Shown in pieces: positions 9,578-17,122 of a stretch of 43,674 nt of DNA; position 1 is the stretch's first letter; the number at the start of each line of letters is the position of its first letter. The notes beneath the pieces are model-generated. The model was given only the letters and a program-made list of their open reading frames with translations. It ran no database searches and was not told the origin of the DNA. A program made the translations under genes and the position numbers. The stretch is taken from NCBI GenBank assembly GCA_964442285.1, contig CAYTZH010000041.1:1-43674 (forward strand). Reading direction: 5' to 3'. Source of the stretch: CAYTZH01 sp964442285 (GTDB taxonomy: Bacteria > Myxococcota_A > UBA9160 > JAFDET01).

Positions 9578-10981
9578 GTGGACGCGTCCCGGTTCGACGA
9601 CCGCATGAGCGACAGCGATGCCCTCATGTGGAACATCGAGCGCGACCCGATCCTGCGTTCGACCATCCTCTCGATCTGGATCCTGGACCGCCCGCCCGAC
9701 CGGGACCGCCTGGCGGCCAAGCTGCGGAGCACCCTGCAGGTGATCCCGCGGCTGCGCCAGCGCGTCGTCGCCGATCCGCTGGGCGTGGCCCCGCCCCGCT
9801 GGCAGACCGCGCCCGACTTCAATCCCGAGTACCACGTGCGCGTGAGCGGCGCGCCCGGGAAGGGCACGCTGCGCGACGTCCTGGACGTCGGCGCGCCGGT
9901 GGTGATGCAGGCCTTCGACCGCGACCGGCCGCTCTGGGAAATGGTGCTGGTGGAGGGCCTCGAGGGCGGACGCGCCGCGGTCCTGCTGAAGATCCACCAC
10001 GCCATGAGCGACGGCGTCGGGCTCGTGCGCATGACGGCGGGGCTCATCGAGACCTCGCGGGAGCCCGAGCCCGGGGAGGAGCCCGAGGCGATCAGCCCCG
10101 ATCCGGTGCCGGAGCCCTGGAACCCCGTCGACGAGACTCTCGACGCCCTGCGCTACCGCGCCACCCAGCGCATCCAGCAGGGTCGGAGCGCCGCCGGCGC
10201 CGTGCTCCAGGGCCTGGGGCGGCTCGTCCGCTCGCCGCGGGACGCCGTGACGGGCGCGGCGGAGGTGGCCACCTCCGCGGCCCGGCTCCTCGCTCCGATC
10301 TCGGAGCCGCTCTCCCCGCTCATGCGCGGTCGCTCCATGGGCCTGCGGCTCGATGCCCTGGCCCGTCCGTTCGCGGACCTGAAGCGGGCCGGCCGCGCCG
10401 TGGACGGCACCGTCAACGACGCCTTCGTCGCCGCGGTGGCCGGCGGCCTCCAGCGCTACCACCGCGCCCACGGTCACGAGGTGGGCGCGCTGCGCATGAC
10501 CCTGCCGATCAACCTCCGCCACGGCGAGAAGGGCCGCCGGGCCGGCAACCAGTTCGCACCCGCCCGCTTCGCGGTGCCCGTGGGCATCGAGGATCCCCGG
10601 GTGCGCATGCGCGAGATCCACCGCCTGGTCGAGGCGGAGCGCAACGAGCCCTCCCTTCCGGCCCTAGACGTCATCGCGGGTGCCCTCAACCGGCTGCCCG
10701 GCGCTGCCCAGGTTGCCGCGTTCGGGGGCATGCTGAAGGCGGTCGACTTCATCTGCAGCAACGTCCCCGGTCCACGCTTCCCGGTGTATCTGGCGGGGGC
10801 GCGGGTGGAGGAGATGATCCCCTTCGGACCGCCGAGCGGGTCGGCCGTCAACCTGACGCTCTTCAGCTACGACGGAGAGGTCCGCATCGGGATCAACAGC
10901 GACACCGCGGCGGTGGCCGCGCCGGACCTGCTGGTGGCGTGCCTCGAGGAGGGCTTCGACGAGGTGCTGGCGGTCGGCTAG
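9578..10981 (+). CDS. Wax ester synthase/diacylglycerol acyltransferase (WS/DGAT)
   Basis: 467 residues from a GTG preceded by AAAGGAGG. The catalytic motif HHxxxDG is at 140-146 (HHAMSDG). The N-terminus DDRMSDSDALMWNIERDP matches the family start, PLWEMVLVEGL precedes the active site, and the C-terminal half has NDAFVAAVAGGLQRY, LPINLR and SNVPGP motifs. Full length is usual. The enzyme esterifies acyl-CoA with alcohols or diacylglycerol to make storage wax esters or triacylglycerol at the inner face of the membrane. Which acceptor is used cannot be told. The stop shares CTAG with the next, convergent gene. Confidence 0.93.
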   Translation: MDASRFDDRMSDSDALMWNIERDPILRSTILSIWILDRPPDRDRLAAKLRSTLQVIPRLRQRVVADPLGVAPPRWQTAPDFNPEYHVRVSGAPGKGTLRDVLDVGAPVVMQAFDRDRPLWEMVLVEGLEGGRAAVLLKIHHAMSDGVGLVRMTAGLIETSREPEPGEEPEAISPDPVPEPWNPVDETLDALRYRATQRIQQGRSAAGAVLQGLGRLVRSPRDAVTGAAEVATSAARLLAPISEPLSPLMRGRSMGLRLDALARPFADLKRAGRAVDGTVNDAFVAAVAGGLQRYHRAHGHEVGALRMTLPINLRHGEKGRRAGNQFAPARFAVPVGIEDPRVRMREIHRLVEAERNEPSLPALDVIAGALNRLPGAAQVAAFGGMLKAVDFICSNVPGPRFPVYLAGARVEEMIPFGPPSGSAVNLTLFSYDGEVRIGINSDTAAVAAPDLLVACLEEGFDEVLAVG

Positions 10982-11553
10982 AAGCGCTTCTCGATGCCGA
11001 CCGTCGGCCTGGCATCGAGCCGATCGGTGCCGGTGCCCGAGTGCTCCTGATCGAGCTGGACGCCGCCCCGGAGCAGCAGGGACCGCTCCTCGTCGACCCC
11101 CACCGCGACCCCGAGCTCCCGCTCGACCCGGTGCTGGGAGCCGCTCCCGAAGATCTCGTCGCGATGCTGGACCTCGATCCGGCCTCCGCCCCGCTGCGCC
11201 GCGGCCCCGGCCTCCGGGGCACCCGGCCGGACGCTCCGCTCCTCCGCCAGGGATCCCTCCCAGGTGAGGAGCTTCTCGAGGGGGACGTCCTGGCGCACGG
11301 CGCGTTCGTCGCCGAGCCGGATCTCTTCGCGGACGGGAGCCTGCGCCGGCGGCGTCGGACGCGGAGCGCGCGCAGGCGCCGCTTCGCCGGAGGTTGCGGC
11401 CGGACCCGCCGCGGTCGCCGCCGGCGCGGCGACATCCACGGTCGGGACCTCCTCCGGCGCGCTGCCACGCCAGAGGGCGAGCAGGAGCGCCGCGGCGCCG
11501 AGCAGGGCGAGACCGGTGCGCAGGGAGGCAGGGGGTACGGACACTTTCGCCAT
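10978..11553 (-). CDS. Membrane-anchored periplasmic protein of unknown function
   Basis: 191 residues from the ATG at 11553 (MAKVSVPPAS); an ATG at 11571 would add six residues and overlap a palindrome. I do not recognise the family. One hydrophobic helix (about 14-28) is followed by WRGSAPEE, a Pro/Ala-rich linker (about 35-75), then a polar domain with beta-like alternation (GGGRIEVQHRDE, LLLRGGVQLDQEH) ending in a terminal phenylalanine. This looks like an inner-membrane-anchored periplasmic protein; a terminal Phe after beta strands also recalls outer-membrane proteins. It diverges from a DUF3014 gene across a perfect palindrome, suggesting joint regulation. Confidence 0.6.
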   Translation of the reverse strand: MAKVSVPPASLRTGLALLGAAALLLALWRGSAPEEVPTVDVAAPAATAAGPAATSGEAAPARAPRPTPPAQAPVREEIRLGDERAVRQDVPLEKLLTWEGSLAEERSVRPGAPEAGAAAQRGGGRIEVQHRDEIFGSGSQHRVERELGVAVGVDEERSLLLRGGVQLDQEHSGTGTDRLDARPTVGIEKRF

Positions 11554-11556
11554 GTC

Positions 11557-11573
11557 CGATGGGTAACCCATCG
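11557..11573. promoter_or_regulatory. 17-bp perfect palindrome between divergent genes (candidate operator)
   Basis: CGATGGGT-A-ACCCATCG is a perfect inverted repeat with 8-bp arms and a one-base centre. It lies four bases upstream of the leftward ATG (11553) and about 40 bases upstream of the first rightward ATG. An 8-bp palindrome, CGCATGCG (11572-11579), touches its right edge. Position suggests a repressor site for the leftward gene. No regulator gene is adjacent. Confidence 0.5.
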
Positions 11574-11601
11574 CATGCGTCGACGCTGCCCGACACGGCG
11601 G

Positions 11602-11607
11602 TACCCT
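11602..11607 (+). promoter_or_regulatory. Possible -10 element of the DUF3014 transcript
   Basis: TACCCT ends six bases before the ATG at 11614, so a transcript from it would start at or near that ATG (leaderless). No convincing -35 is seen. Confidence 0.3.
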
Positions 11608-11613
11608 CCGGGC

Positions 11614-11640
11614 ATGACCCTTCCCCACGGGAGCCGATGA
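11614..11640 (+). CDS. Putative 8-residue leader peptide upstream of the DUF3014 gene
   Basis: ATG followed by seven codons (peptide MTLPHGSR) and TGA. Its stop overlaps the DUF3014 start as ATGA, the junction type used elsewhere in this window for translational coupling. The upstream TACCCT sits where a leaderless -10 would. It may be a real coupling leader or chance; codon evidence is too short to decide. Confidence 0.3.
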   Translation: MTLPHGSR

Positions 11641-12527
11641 ACGGGGCCCGGCGCGGGCCGCGGCGTCGCTCGCCGTGGCCGCGGGCGGCCCTCCTGCTGC
11701 TCCTCGCCGTCGCTGCGGTGTGGGGAGCGGTGTGGGCGGGCCTGCTCCCCGCGGACTGGATCCCCGGTCTCGGCGGGTCGGGAGCGCCCGCGACCCTCGC
11801 GGCGGGGCGGCCCGACGACATCGCCGCCGCCTGGGGCGATCCCGAGCCCGAGGCCGCGCGGCAGCCGCTGGCGCCGTCTCCCGTCGGTGTCGGCGGGGAG
11901 GCGCCCGCGGGCGCTGACCTGGTGGCTGCAGCGCGTCCGCTCCCGTCCCTCGATGCCAGCGACGCCTTGGTGCGGGCGCTGGTTCGCGAGGTCGCGCGGC
12001 GGCCCGTGGCCGCGGCCTGGCTGGCGCCCAGTCACCTCGTCGACCGCTTCGTGGTGGCCGTCGACAACGTGGCCGACGGCCAGCTGCCCACGCGCGCCCT
12101 CGGGTTCCTGCGGCCGGCGACGCCGTTCGCGGCCCGCGGCGGGGACCCCACCTGGCACGTCGACCCGGCCGGCTACGCCCGCTACGACGCCTTCGCCGAA
12201 CTCGCCGCTGGCCTCGATGCCGCGGAGGCGGTGCGCGCCTACCGCACCCTCGAGCCGCTCCTCGAGGAGAGCTTCGGGCAGCTCGGGCGTCCGGACGAGC
12301 GCTTCGAGCAGCGGCTGCGCGCGGCTGCGGACGAGCTGCTGGCCGCCCCGATCCCGGAGTCGCCGCCGGAGCTCGTGCGCCACGTGAAGCGCTTCGAGTA
12401 CGCGTCCCCGGCGCTCGCGGACTGCAGTGAGCCCCAGAAGCTGCTCCTGCGCATGGGACCGGCCAACGCCCGGACGATCCAGGAGGCGCTGCGGCGGTTC
12501 CTGGCCGCCCTGGACGCCCAGGCCTGA
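11637..12527 (+). CDS. DUF3014 domain protein
   Basis: 296 residues. A short basic N-terminus (RRGPRRRSPWPR) precedes one membrane helix (about 17-38). A low-complexity segment leads to the DUF3014 domain from about residue 95: LPSLDASDALVRALVREVARRP, WLAPSHLVDRFVVAVDNVADGQLP, then a YDAFAELAAGLDA region and a final FEYASPALADCSEPQKLLLRMGP, described here by those blocks (for example APSHLVDRFVV, CSEPQKLLLRMG). DUF3014 proteins are common in proteobacteria and uncharacterised. The domain should face the periplasm. GGGAG precedes the ATG, and a possible 8-codon leader overlaps it. Confidence 0.85.
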   Translation: MNGARRGPRRRSPWPRAALLLLLAVAAVWGAVWAGLLPADWIPGLGGSGAPATLAAGRPDDIAAAWGDPEPEAARQPLAPSPVGVGGEAPAGADLVAAARPLPSLDASDALVRALVREVARRPVAAAWLAPSHLVDRFVVAVDNVADGQLPTRALGFLRPATPFAARGGDPTWHVDPAGYARYDAFAELAAGLDAAEAVRAYRTLEPLLEESFGQLGRPDERFEQRLRAAADELLAAPIPESPPELVRHVKRFEYASPALADCSEPQKLLLRMGPANARTIQEALRRFLAALDAQA

Positions 12528-12540
12528 GTCCCGTTCCAGT

Positions 12541-12627
12541 CGCGGGTCCGCGGGCCGTTCCGACCTCGACGCGGGTCCGCGGGCCGTTCGGGCCTCGACG
12601 CGGGTCCGCGGGCCGTTCCGGCCTCGA
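12541..12627. repeat. Three tandem 29-bp GC-rich repeats
   Basis: Units 12541-12569, 12570-12598 and 12599-12627 differ at only two or three positions. Each contains GGTCCGCGGGCC, a near-palindrome able to form a small hairpin. They occupy most of the 164-base gap between the DUF3014 gene and the RND adaptor gene; nothing else is seen in the gap except TACATT (12680-12685), a possible -10. Confidence 0.9.
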
Positions 12628-12679
12628 TGCCGGGACCGGCCGCAGTGTCGCCGCTGCGCGCCCTCCAGGGGGGTCCGGC

Positions 12680-12685
12680 TACATT
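12680..12685 (+). promoter_or_regulatory. Possible -10 element of the first RND operon
   Basis: TACATT ends six bases before the adaptor ATG, and no Shine-Dalgarno lies between. The arrangement fits a leaderless mRNA. No good -35 is visible. Confidence 0.35.
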
Positions 12686-12691
12686 CCCGGG

Positions 12692-13897
12692 ATGCGCCTC
12701 CGCACCCCCGTGGTCGTGCTGGCCGCAGCGGTCGTGCTGCTGCTGCTCGCCGTCTGGCTCCAGCGCACCTCGCCGAGCGCGGAGGCCGAGCGGGAGGTGG
12801 AGCGCAGGCGGGCGGCGGTGGCCGGGGGCGAGCGCCCCGAGCCCCCGCCCACGGTGACCGTCGACGCCGTCACGGTCCGCGCGTCAACGGCCCGCAGCCT
12901 GGTGGACGTGGCTGGCGAGCTGCAGGCGGTGCGCCGGGTGACGGTCGGGGCCGAGGTCGCCGGCCGCGTGGTGGAGGTGCCGGCCCTGGAACACCTGCCG
13001 GTGGCGACGGGCGACGTGCTGGTCCGTCTCGACCCCGAGCTGCCCCGGGCGGCCGTGGCCCGCGCCCGCGCGGCCCTGCGCAGCGCCGAGGCCCGGCGGG
13101 AGCTGGCGTCCGCCGAGCTCGCCCGCCAGCAGCGCCTGGCGGGCCGGGGCGTGGCCAGCACCGCCGAGCTCGAGCGGGCGGAGAGCGAGGCGCGCACCGG
13201 CGAGGCCGCCGTGGAGGAGGCCCGCGCCGCCCTCCTCGACGCCCAGACGCGCCTGGCGAAGACGGAGATCCGGGCGCCCTTCGCCGCGGTGGTGAGCCGG
13301 CTCGACCTGGAGCCCGGCGCCTATCTCCAGAGCGGCCAGTCCGTCGCCGACCTGGCCGACCTCTCCGAGGTGGAGCTCGAGGTGGGCGTCTCCGAGGGCG
13401 ACATCCTCGCCCTGCGCGACGGCGACGCGGCGCGGGTCGCGGTGGAGGCCATCCACGGCCGCTGGTTCGACGGCCGGGTGGTGCGACCGGCGCGCACCGC
13501 CGATCCCGTCACCCGTCGCTACCCGGTGACGGTGCGCCTGCCCAATCCCGAGGGCGTGCTCCTGCCCGGGATGATCGCCACCGTGCGCTTCGAGCTCGGC
13601 GACGCCCGGCCCGTGCTGCGCATCCCGCGCCGCGCGGTCCAGCGCGAGTTCGATCTGGAGTACCTCTTCGTGCTGGAGGGCGGCGACGCGGACGAGGCGC
13701 GGGTCTCGCGGCGACGGGTGTCGACCCGCACCGTGCCCTTCCGGCCCGAGCTGCTGGAGGTGCGCGAGGGACTCGCCGGGGGCGAGCGCGTCGCGGTCTC
13801 CGGCCTGCGGGAGCTGCGCGACGACCTGCGCGTGCGGGTGCGCGAGACGGTCGGGCGAGCGCCCGCCCTGACCGCGGCCGACGGAGCGGCGCCTTGA
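12692..13897 (+). CDS. RND efflux periplasmic adaptor (HlyD/MFP family)
   Basis: 401 residues. An uncleaved hydrophobic anchor (about 7-24) is followed by the usual adaptor layout: a lipoyl half (VTVGAEVAGRVVEVPALEH), an alpha-hairpin rich in Ala/Arg/Glu (about 115-185), the second lipoyl half (TEIRAPFAAVVSRLDLEPGAYL), a beta-barrel with VSEGDILALRDGDAARV, and a membrane-proximal domain ending in VREGLAGGERVAVSGL. It links the pump to an outer-membrane channel. The stop overlaps the pump start as TTGA. No outer-membrane factor gene is nearby, so a channel encoded elsewhere must be used. Confidence 0.93.
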   Translation: MRLRTPVVVLAAAVVLLLLAVWLQRTSPSAEAEREVERRRAAVAGGERPEPPPTVTVDAVTVRASTARSLVDVAGELQAVRRVTVGAEVAGRVVEVPALEHLPVATGDVLVRLDPELPRAAVARARAALRSAEARRELASAELARQQRLAGRGVASTAELERAESEARTGEAAVEEARAALLDAQTRLAKTEIRAPFAAVVSRLDLEPGAYLQSGQSVADLADLSEVELEVGVSEGDILALRDGDAARVAVEAIHGRWFDGRVVRPARTADPVTRRYPVTVRLPNPEGVLLPGMIATVRFELGDARPVLRIPRRAVQREFDLEYLFVLEGGDADEARVSRRRVSTRTVPFRPELLEVREGLAGGERVAVSGLRELRDDLRVRVRETVGRAPALTAADGAAP

Positions 13898-16800
13898 GCC
13901 TGCCGCGCTTCAGCGTCCGCCAGACGGTCCTCGTGAACGTCCTGTTCTTCGTGTGCCTGCTCGGCGGGATCGGCGCCTACACCCGGATTCCACTCGAGTT
14001 CTTCCAGGACATCAACCTCAACGAGGCCGGGATCACCACGGTCTGGGCCGGGTCGTCGGCGGAGGAGGTGGAGCGGCTCGTCACCCAGAAGCTCGAGGAC
14101 GAGCTGCTCACGGTGGCCGACATCGACGAGCTGCGATCCGTCTCGTCGGCGGGGCTCTCCGAGATCACCATCGAGTTCGACGAGTACCTCGACGACGTCG
14201 AGTACGAGGCCGCCCTGAACGACGTCCGGGCCGCCATCGACCGGGTGACCGACCTGCCGGCCGATGCGGAGGAGCCCGCGATCTCCGAGGGCAAGTTCAG
14301 CGAGTTCGCCCCGGCGGTGATGATCTCGCTCGTGGACGAGGGGGGTGTCGGCCCCCTGGCTCTGCGCGAGGTGGCGCGCGACGTGAAGACCCGCGTGAAG
14401 GACCTGCCCGGGGCCAACCGGGTGGAGATCCGCGGCGACCAGGATCGGGAGCTGCGAGTGCTCGTGGATCGCGACGCGGCGTCGCGGTTCGGGCTGAGCG
14501 TGGTGGAGGTGGCAGACCGCATCCGCCGCCAGAACCTGAACCTGCCCGCCGGCACCTTCGAGACCGACACCGGCGAGCAGACCCTGCGGGCCCAGGGCGA
14601 CTACGAGAGCGCCGAGGAGCTGCTGTCGACGGTGGTGGTCGAGAACCCCGACGGCACCCTGGTGCGGCTGCGGGAGATCGCCCGCGTGGAGGACGGCCTG
14701 GAGAAGGCCCGCTTCCGTACGCGCTACGACGGCATGCCGGCCCTGCTGGTCACGATCACCAAGCGTTCCGAAGCCGACGTGGTGAAGCTGGTCGACGCCG
14801 TCGACGCCTGGATCGAGTCCTACCGCGAGCGGCTCCCGGCTGGGGTATCGATCCGCAAGACCTTCGACACCAGTGCCTTCGTCACGGCGCGGATGGGGGT
14901 CCTGGTGGACAACCTGGTCGCGGGCGTGGTCTGCGTGCTGGGGATCCTGTGGTTCACCATCGGCTTCCGCAACGCGGCCCTCACGGTGATCGCGATCCCC
15001 TTCAGCTTCCTCACGGCCATGGTGCTCTTCCCCCTGCTGGGGATCACGATCAACGCCACCACCATCATCGGCATGCTGCTGGTGTCGGGCATGCTGGTGG
15101 ACGACGCGATCATCGTGCTCGAGAACATCTACGCCCGCATCGAGCGGGGCGAGCCCCTGCGCGAGGCCGTGGTGAACGGCGCCGAGGAGGTGCTCTGGCC
15201 CGTGGTCGCGGCGGTGAGCACCACCTGCGCCGCCTTCCTGCCGCTGCTGCTGGTCGGGGGGACCGCGGGCAAGTTCGTGGCGATCCTGCCCAAGGCGGTG
15301 ATCGTGTGCCTGGTGGCCTCGCTGCTCGAGTGTCTGGTCATCCTGCCGGCCCACTATCTCGACTTCGGCAGCCGCCGGGCGTCCGGCGCGGCGGCCGAGG
15401 CCGGGCGGCTGGCGCGGCTGCGCGCCGGCGTCGACCGCGGGATCGCGCGGATCCGGGAGCTCTACGTCGCGGCCCTGGACCGGGTGCTGGCCCATCGGGC
15501 TTCGTTCGCCGCGCTCTTCGTGTCCTGCATCGCGGTGGCCTGTGCCGGCGCCCAGCATCTGCGGGTGGAGCTCTTCCCGGGCGAGTTCGACACGTTCAAC
15601 GTGCTGCTCGAGATGCCCTCGGACGCGAGCCTCGACCGCACCGACGCCGTGGTGCGCAGCTACGAAGAGCTGCTGGTGCCGCGGGTACCGGGCGAGTTCC
15701 GCGACTTCACGTCCAACATCGGCATGTCCGTCGACACCAACTACGACCGGCTGACCGGCAACAACTACGCCATGACCGTCCTCACCATCCGCGAGGACGA
15801 GGAGACTGCGGCGGAGCCCGAGGCGGTGCTCTTCGCCATGCAGGAGCGGATGCAGGCCTGGCGGGAGGCCAACGCCCCGGGCCTCGTGGACCTGCGGGTG
15901 CAGGCGGAGCAGGATGGGCCGCCGGTGGGACCGCCGGTGGAGGCGCGCCTCCAGGGCGACGACTACGCCGTGGGCAAGGCGGTGGCCGGCGAGATGAAGG
16001 CCTTCCTGGAGACCCTGCCCGGCGTCTACAACATCGAGGACAACCTCAAGGTCGGTCCGCCGGAGGTGCGTCTGCGGGTGGATGAGGAGCGCGCCGCGCG
16101 CCACGGCCTGGGCTTCGAGGCGATCGCCCGGGCCCTGCGCGGTGCCAACGACGGCATCGTCGCCTCGAGCTTCCGGGAGCCCGGCCGCAACGAGGACGTG
16201 GACATCCGCGTCCGCCTGGCCGACCGCTACCGGCGCAACCTCCAGGACGTCCTCGACGTGGAGCTGCGGACGCCCGGGGACTACCTGGTGCGCCTGCGCG
16301 ACGTCGCCGAGGTGGAGGTGACCCGGGGCTACCGGGCCTTTCGCCGCTACGACGGCAAGCGCACCGTGAGCGTGCTCGCCCAGGTGGACGAGAAGCAGGA
16401 GACCTCGATCACCGCCAACCAGAAGCTGCGGGCCGCCTTCGCCGACCTCGAGCAGCGCTTCCCCGAGCTCGACGTGCGCTACGGCGGCGAGTTCGAGACC
16501 ACCGGCGAGGCCTTCGCCGACCTGTTCCGGGCCTTTCCCGTGGCCCTGGTCTCCATCTACATGATCCTGGCCGCGCTGTTCCGGAGCTACTTCCAGCCCT
16601 TCGTGGTGGTGACGGCGGTGCCCTTCGCGTTCCTGGGCATCATCGTGGGCGTGGCGGCCCTCGACTACAACGTGAGCTTCGTCCTGCTCTACGCGGCCAT
16701 CGGGCTCACCGGCGTGGTGGTGAACGACTCCCTGGTGATGGTGGACTTCATCAACCGGGCGCGGCGGGACGGGATGGACCTGTTGGAGGCGGTCCGCCAG

Positions 16801-17112
16801 TCCGGCGCGCGGCGCTTCCGGCCGATCCTGCTGACCACGCTCACCACCGTCGTGGCCCTGCTGCCCATGGCCCTGGGGCTCCAGGGCTCGTCGAAGACCT
16901 ACGGGCCCTTCGCGGCGTCGATCGCCTTCGGCCTGATCGTGGCGATGGTGGGAACGCTGTTCGCCGTGCCCCTCTCCTACACGAGCCTCATCGTGGGCCA
17001 GCAGCGGCTCGCGGCGGCCTGGGACCGTTTCCGGGGCCGCACCCGCCCCGAGCCGATGCCGAGCGAGGCGTCCCGGAGCGAGCCCCCCCGGAGACCGGCC
17101 CGCATCGGGTAG
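13894..17112 (+). CDS. RND efflux permease (AcrB-like)
   Basis: 1072 residues from a TTG at 13894 overlapping the adaptor stop; the protein then begins SLPRFSVRQTVLVNVLFF, the correct position of the first membrane helix. Twelve helices and two large periplasmic loops follow the RND plan. The proton-relay pair DD is present in GMLVDDAIIVLENI near residue 406, and helix 10 has the partner segment GLTGVVVNDSLVMVDF. The N-terminal pore motif is PLEFFQDINLNEAGITTVW. The pump exports substrates with proton entry, in complex with the preceding adaptor; substrate is unknown. The stop codon lies within TAGTCT, which may also serve the next gene as a -10. Confidence 0.93.
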   Translation: MSLPRFSVRQTVLVNVLFFVCLLGGIGAYTRIPLEFFQDINLNEAGITTVWAGSSAEEVERLVTQKLEDELLTVADIDELRSVSSAGLSEITIEFDEYLDDVEYEAALNDVRAAIDRVTDLPADAEEPAISEGKFSEFAPAVMISLVDEGGVGPLALREVARDVKTRVKDLPGANRVEIRGDQDRELRVLVDRDAASRFGLSVVEVADRIRRQNLNLPAGTFETDTGEQTLRAQGDYESAEELLSTVVVENPDGTLVRLREIARVEDGLEKARFRTRYDGMPALLVTITKRSEADVVKLVDAVDAWIESYRERLPAGVSIRKTFDTSAFVTARMGVLVDNLVAGVVCVLGILWFTIGFRNAALTVIAIPFSFLTAMVLFPLLGITINATTIIGMLLVSGMLVDDAIIVLENIYARIERGEPLREAVVNGAEEVLWPVVAAVSTTCAAFLPLLLVGGTAGKFVAILPKAVIVCLVASLLECLVILPAHYLDFGSRRASGAAAEAGRLARLRAGVDRGIARIRELYVAALDRVLAHRASFAALFVSCIAVACAGAQHLRVELFPGEFDTFNVLLEMPSDASLDRTDAVVRSYEELLVPRVPGEFRDFTSNIGMSVDTNYDRLTGNNYAMTVLTIREDEETAAEPEAVLFAMQERMQAWREANAPGLVDLRVQAEQDGPPVGPPVEARLQGDDYAVGKAVAGEMKAFLETLPGVYNIEDNLKVGPPEVRLRVDEERAARHGLGFEAIARALRGANDGIVASSFREPGRNEDVDIRVRLADRYRRNLQDVLDVELRTPGDYLVRLRDVAEVEVTRGYRAFRRYDGKRTVSVLAQVDEKQETSITANQKLRAAFADLEQRFPELDVRYGGEFETTGEAFADLFRAFPVALVSIYMILAALFRSYFQPFVVVTAVPFAFLGIIVGVAALDYNVSFVLLYAAIGLTGVVVNDSLVMVDFINRARRDGMDLLEAVRQSGARRFRPILLTTLTTVVALLPMALGLQGSSKTYGPFAASIAFGLIVAMVGTLFAVPLSYTSLIVGQQRLAAAWDRFRGRTRPEPMPSEASRSEPPRRPARIG

Positions 17113-17122
17113 TCTCCCGGGC

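Noticed and set aside
7400..10621. A 1073-codon open frame on the minus strand
   Set aside because: It runs antisense or out of frame across the amidohydrolase, epoxide hydrolase and WS/DGAT genes, has no recognisable domain and has the His/Gly/Arg-rich composition typical of shadow frames in GC-rich DNA.
12541..12627. CRISPR-like array
   Set aside because: The 29-bp units are directly adjacent with no spacers and no cas genes are near; these are plain tandem repeats.
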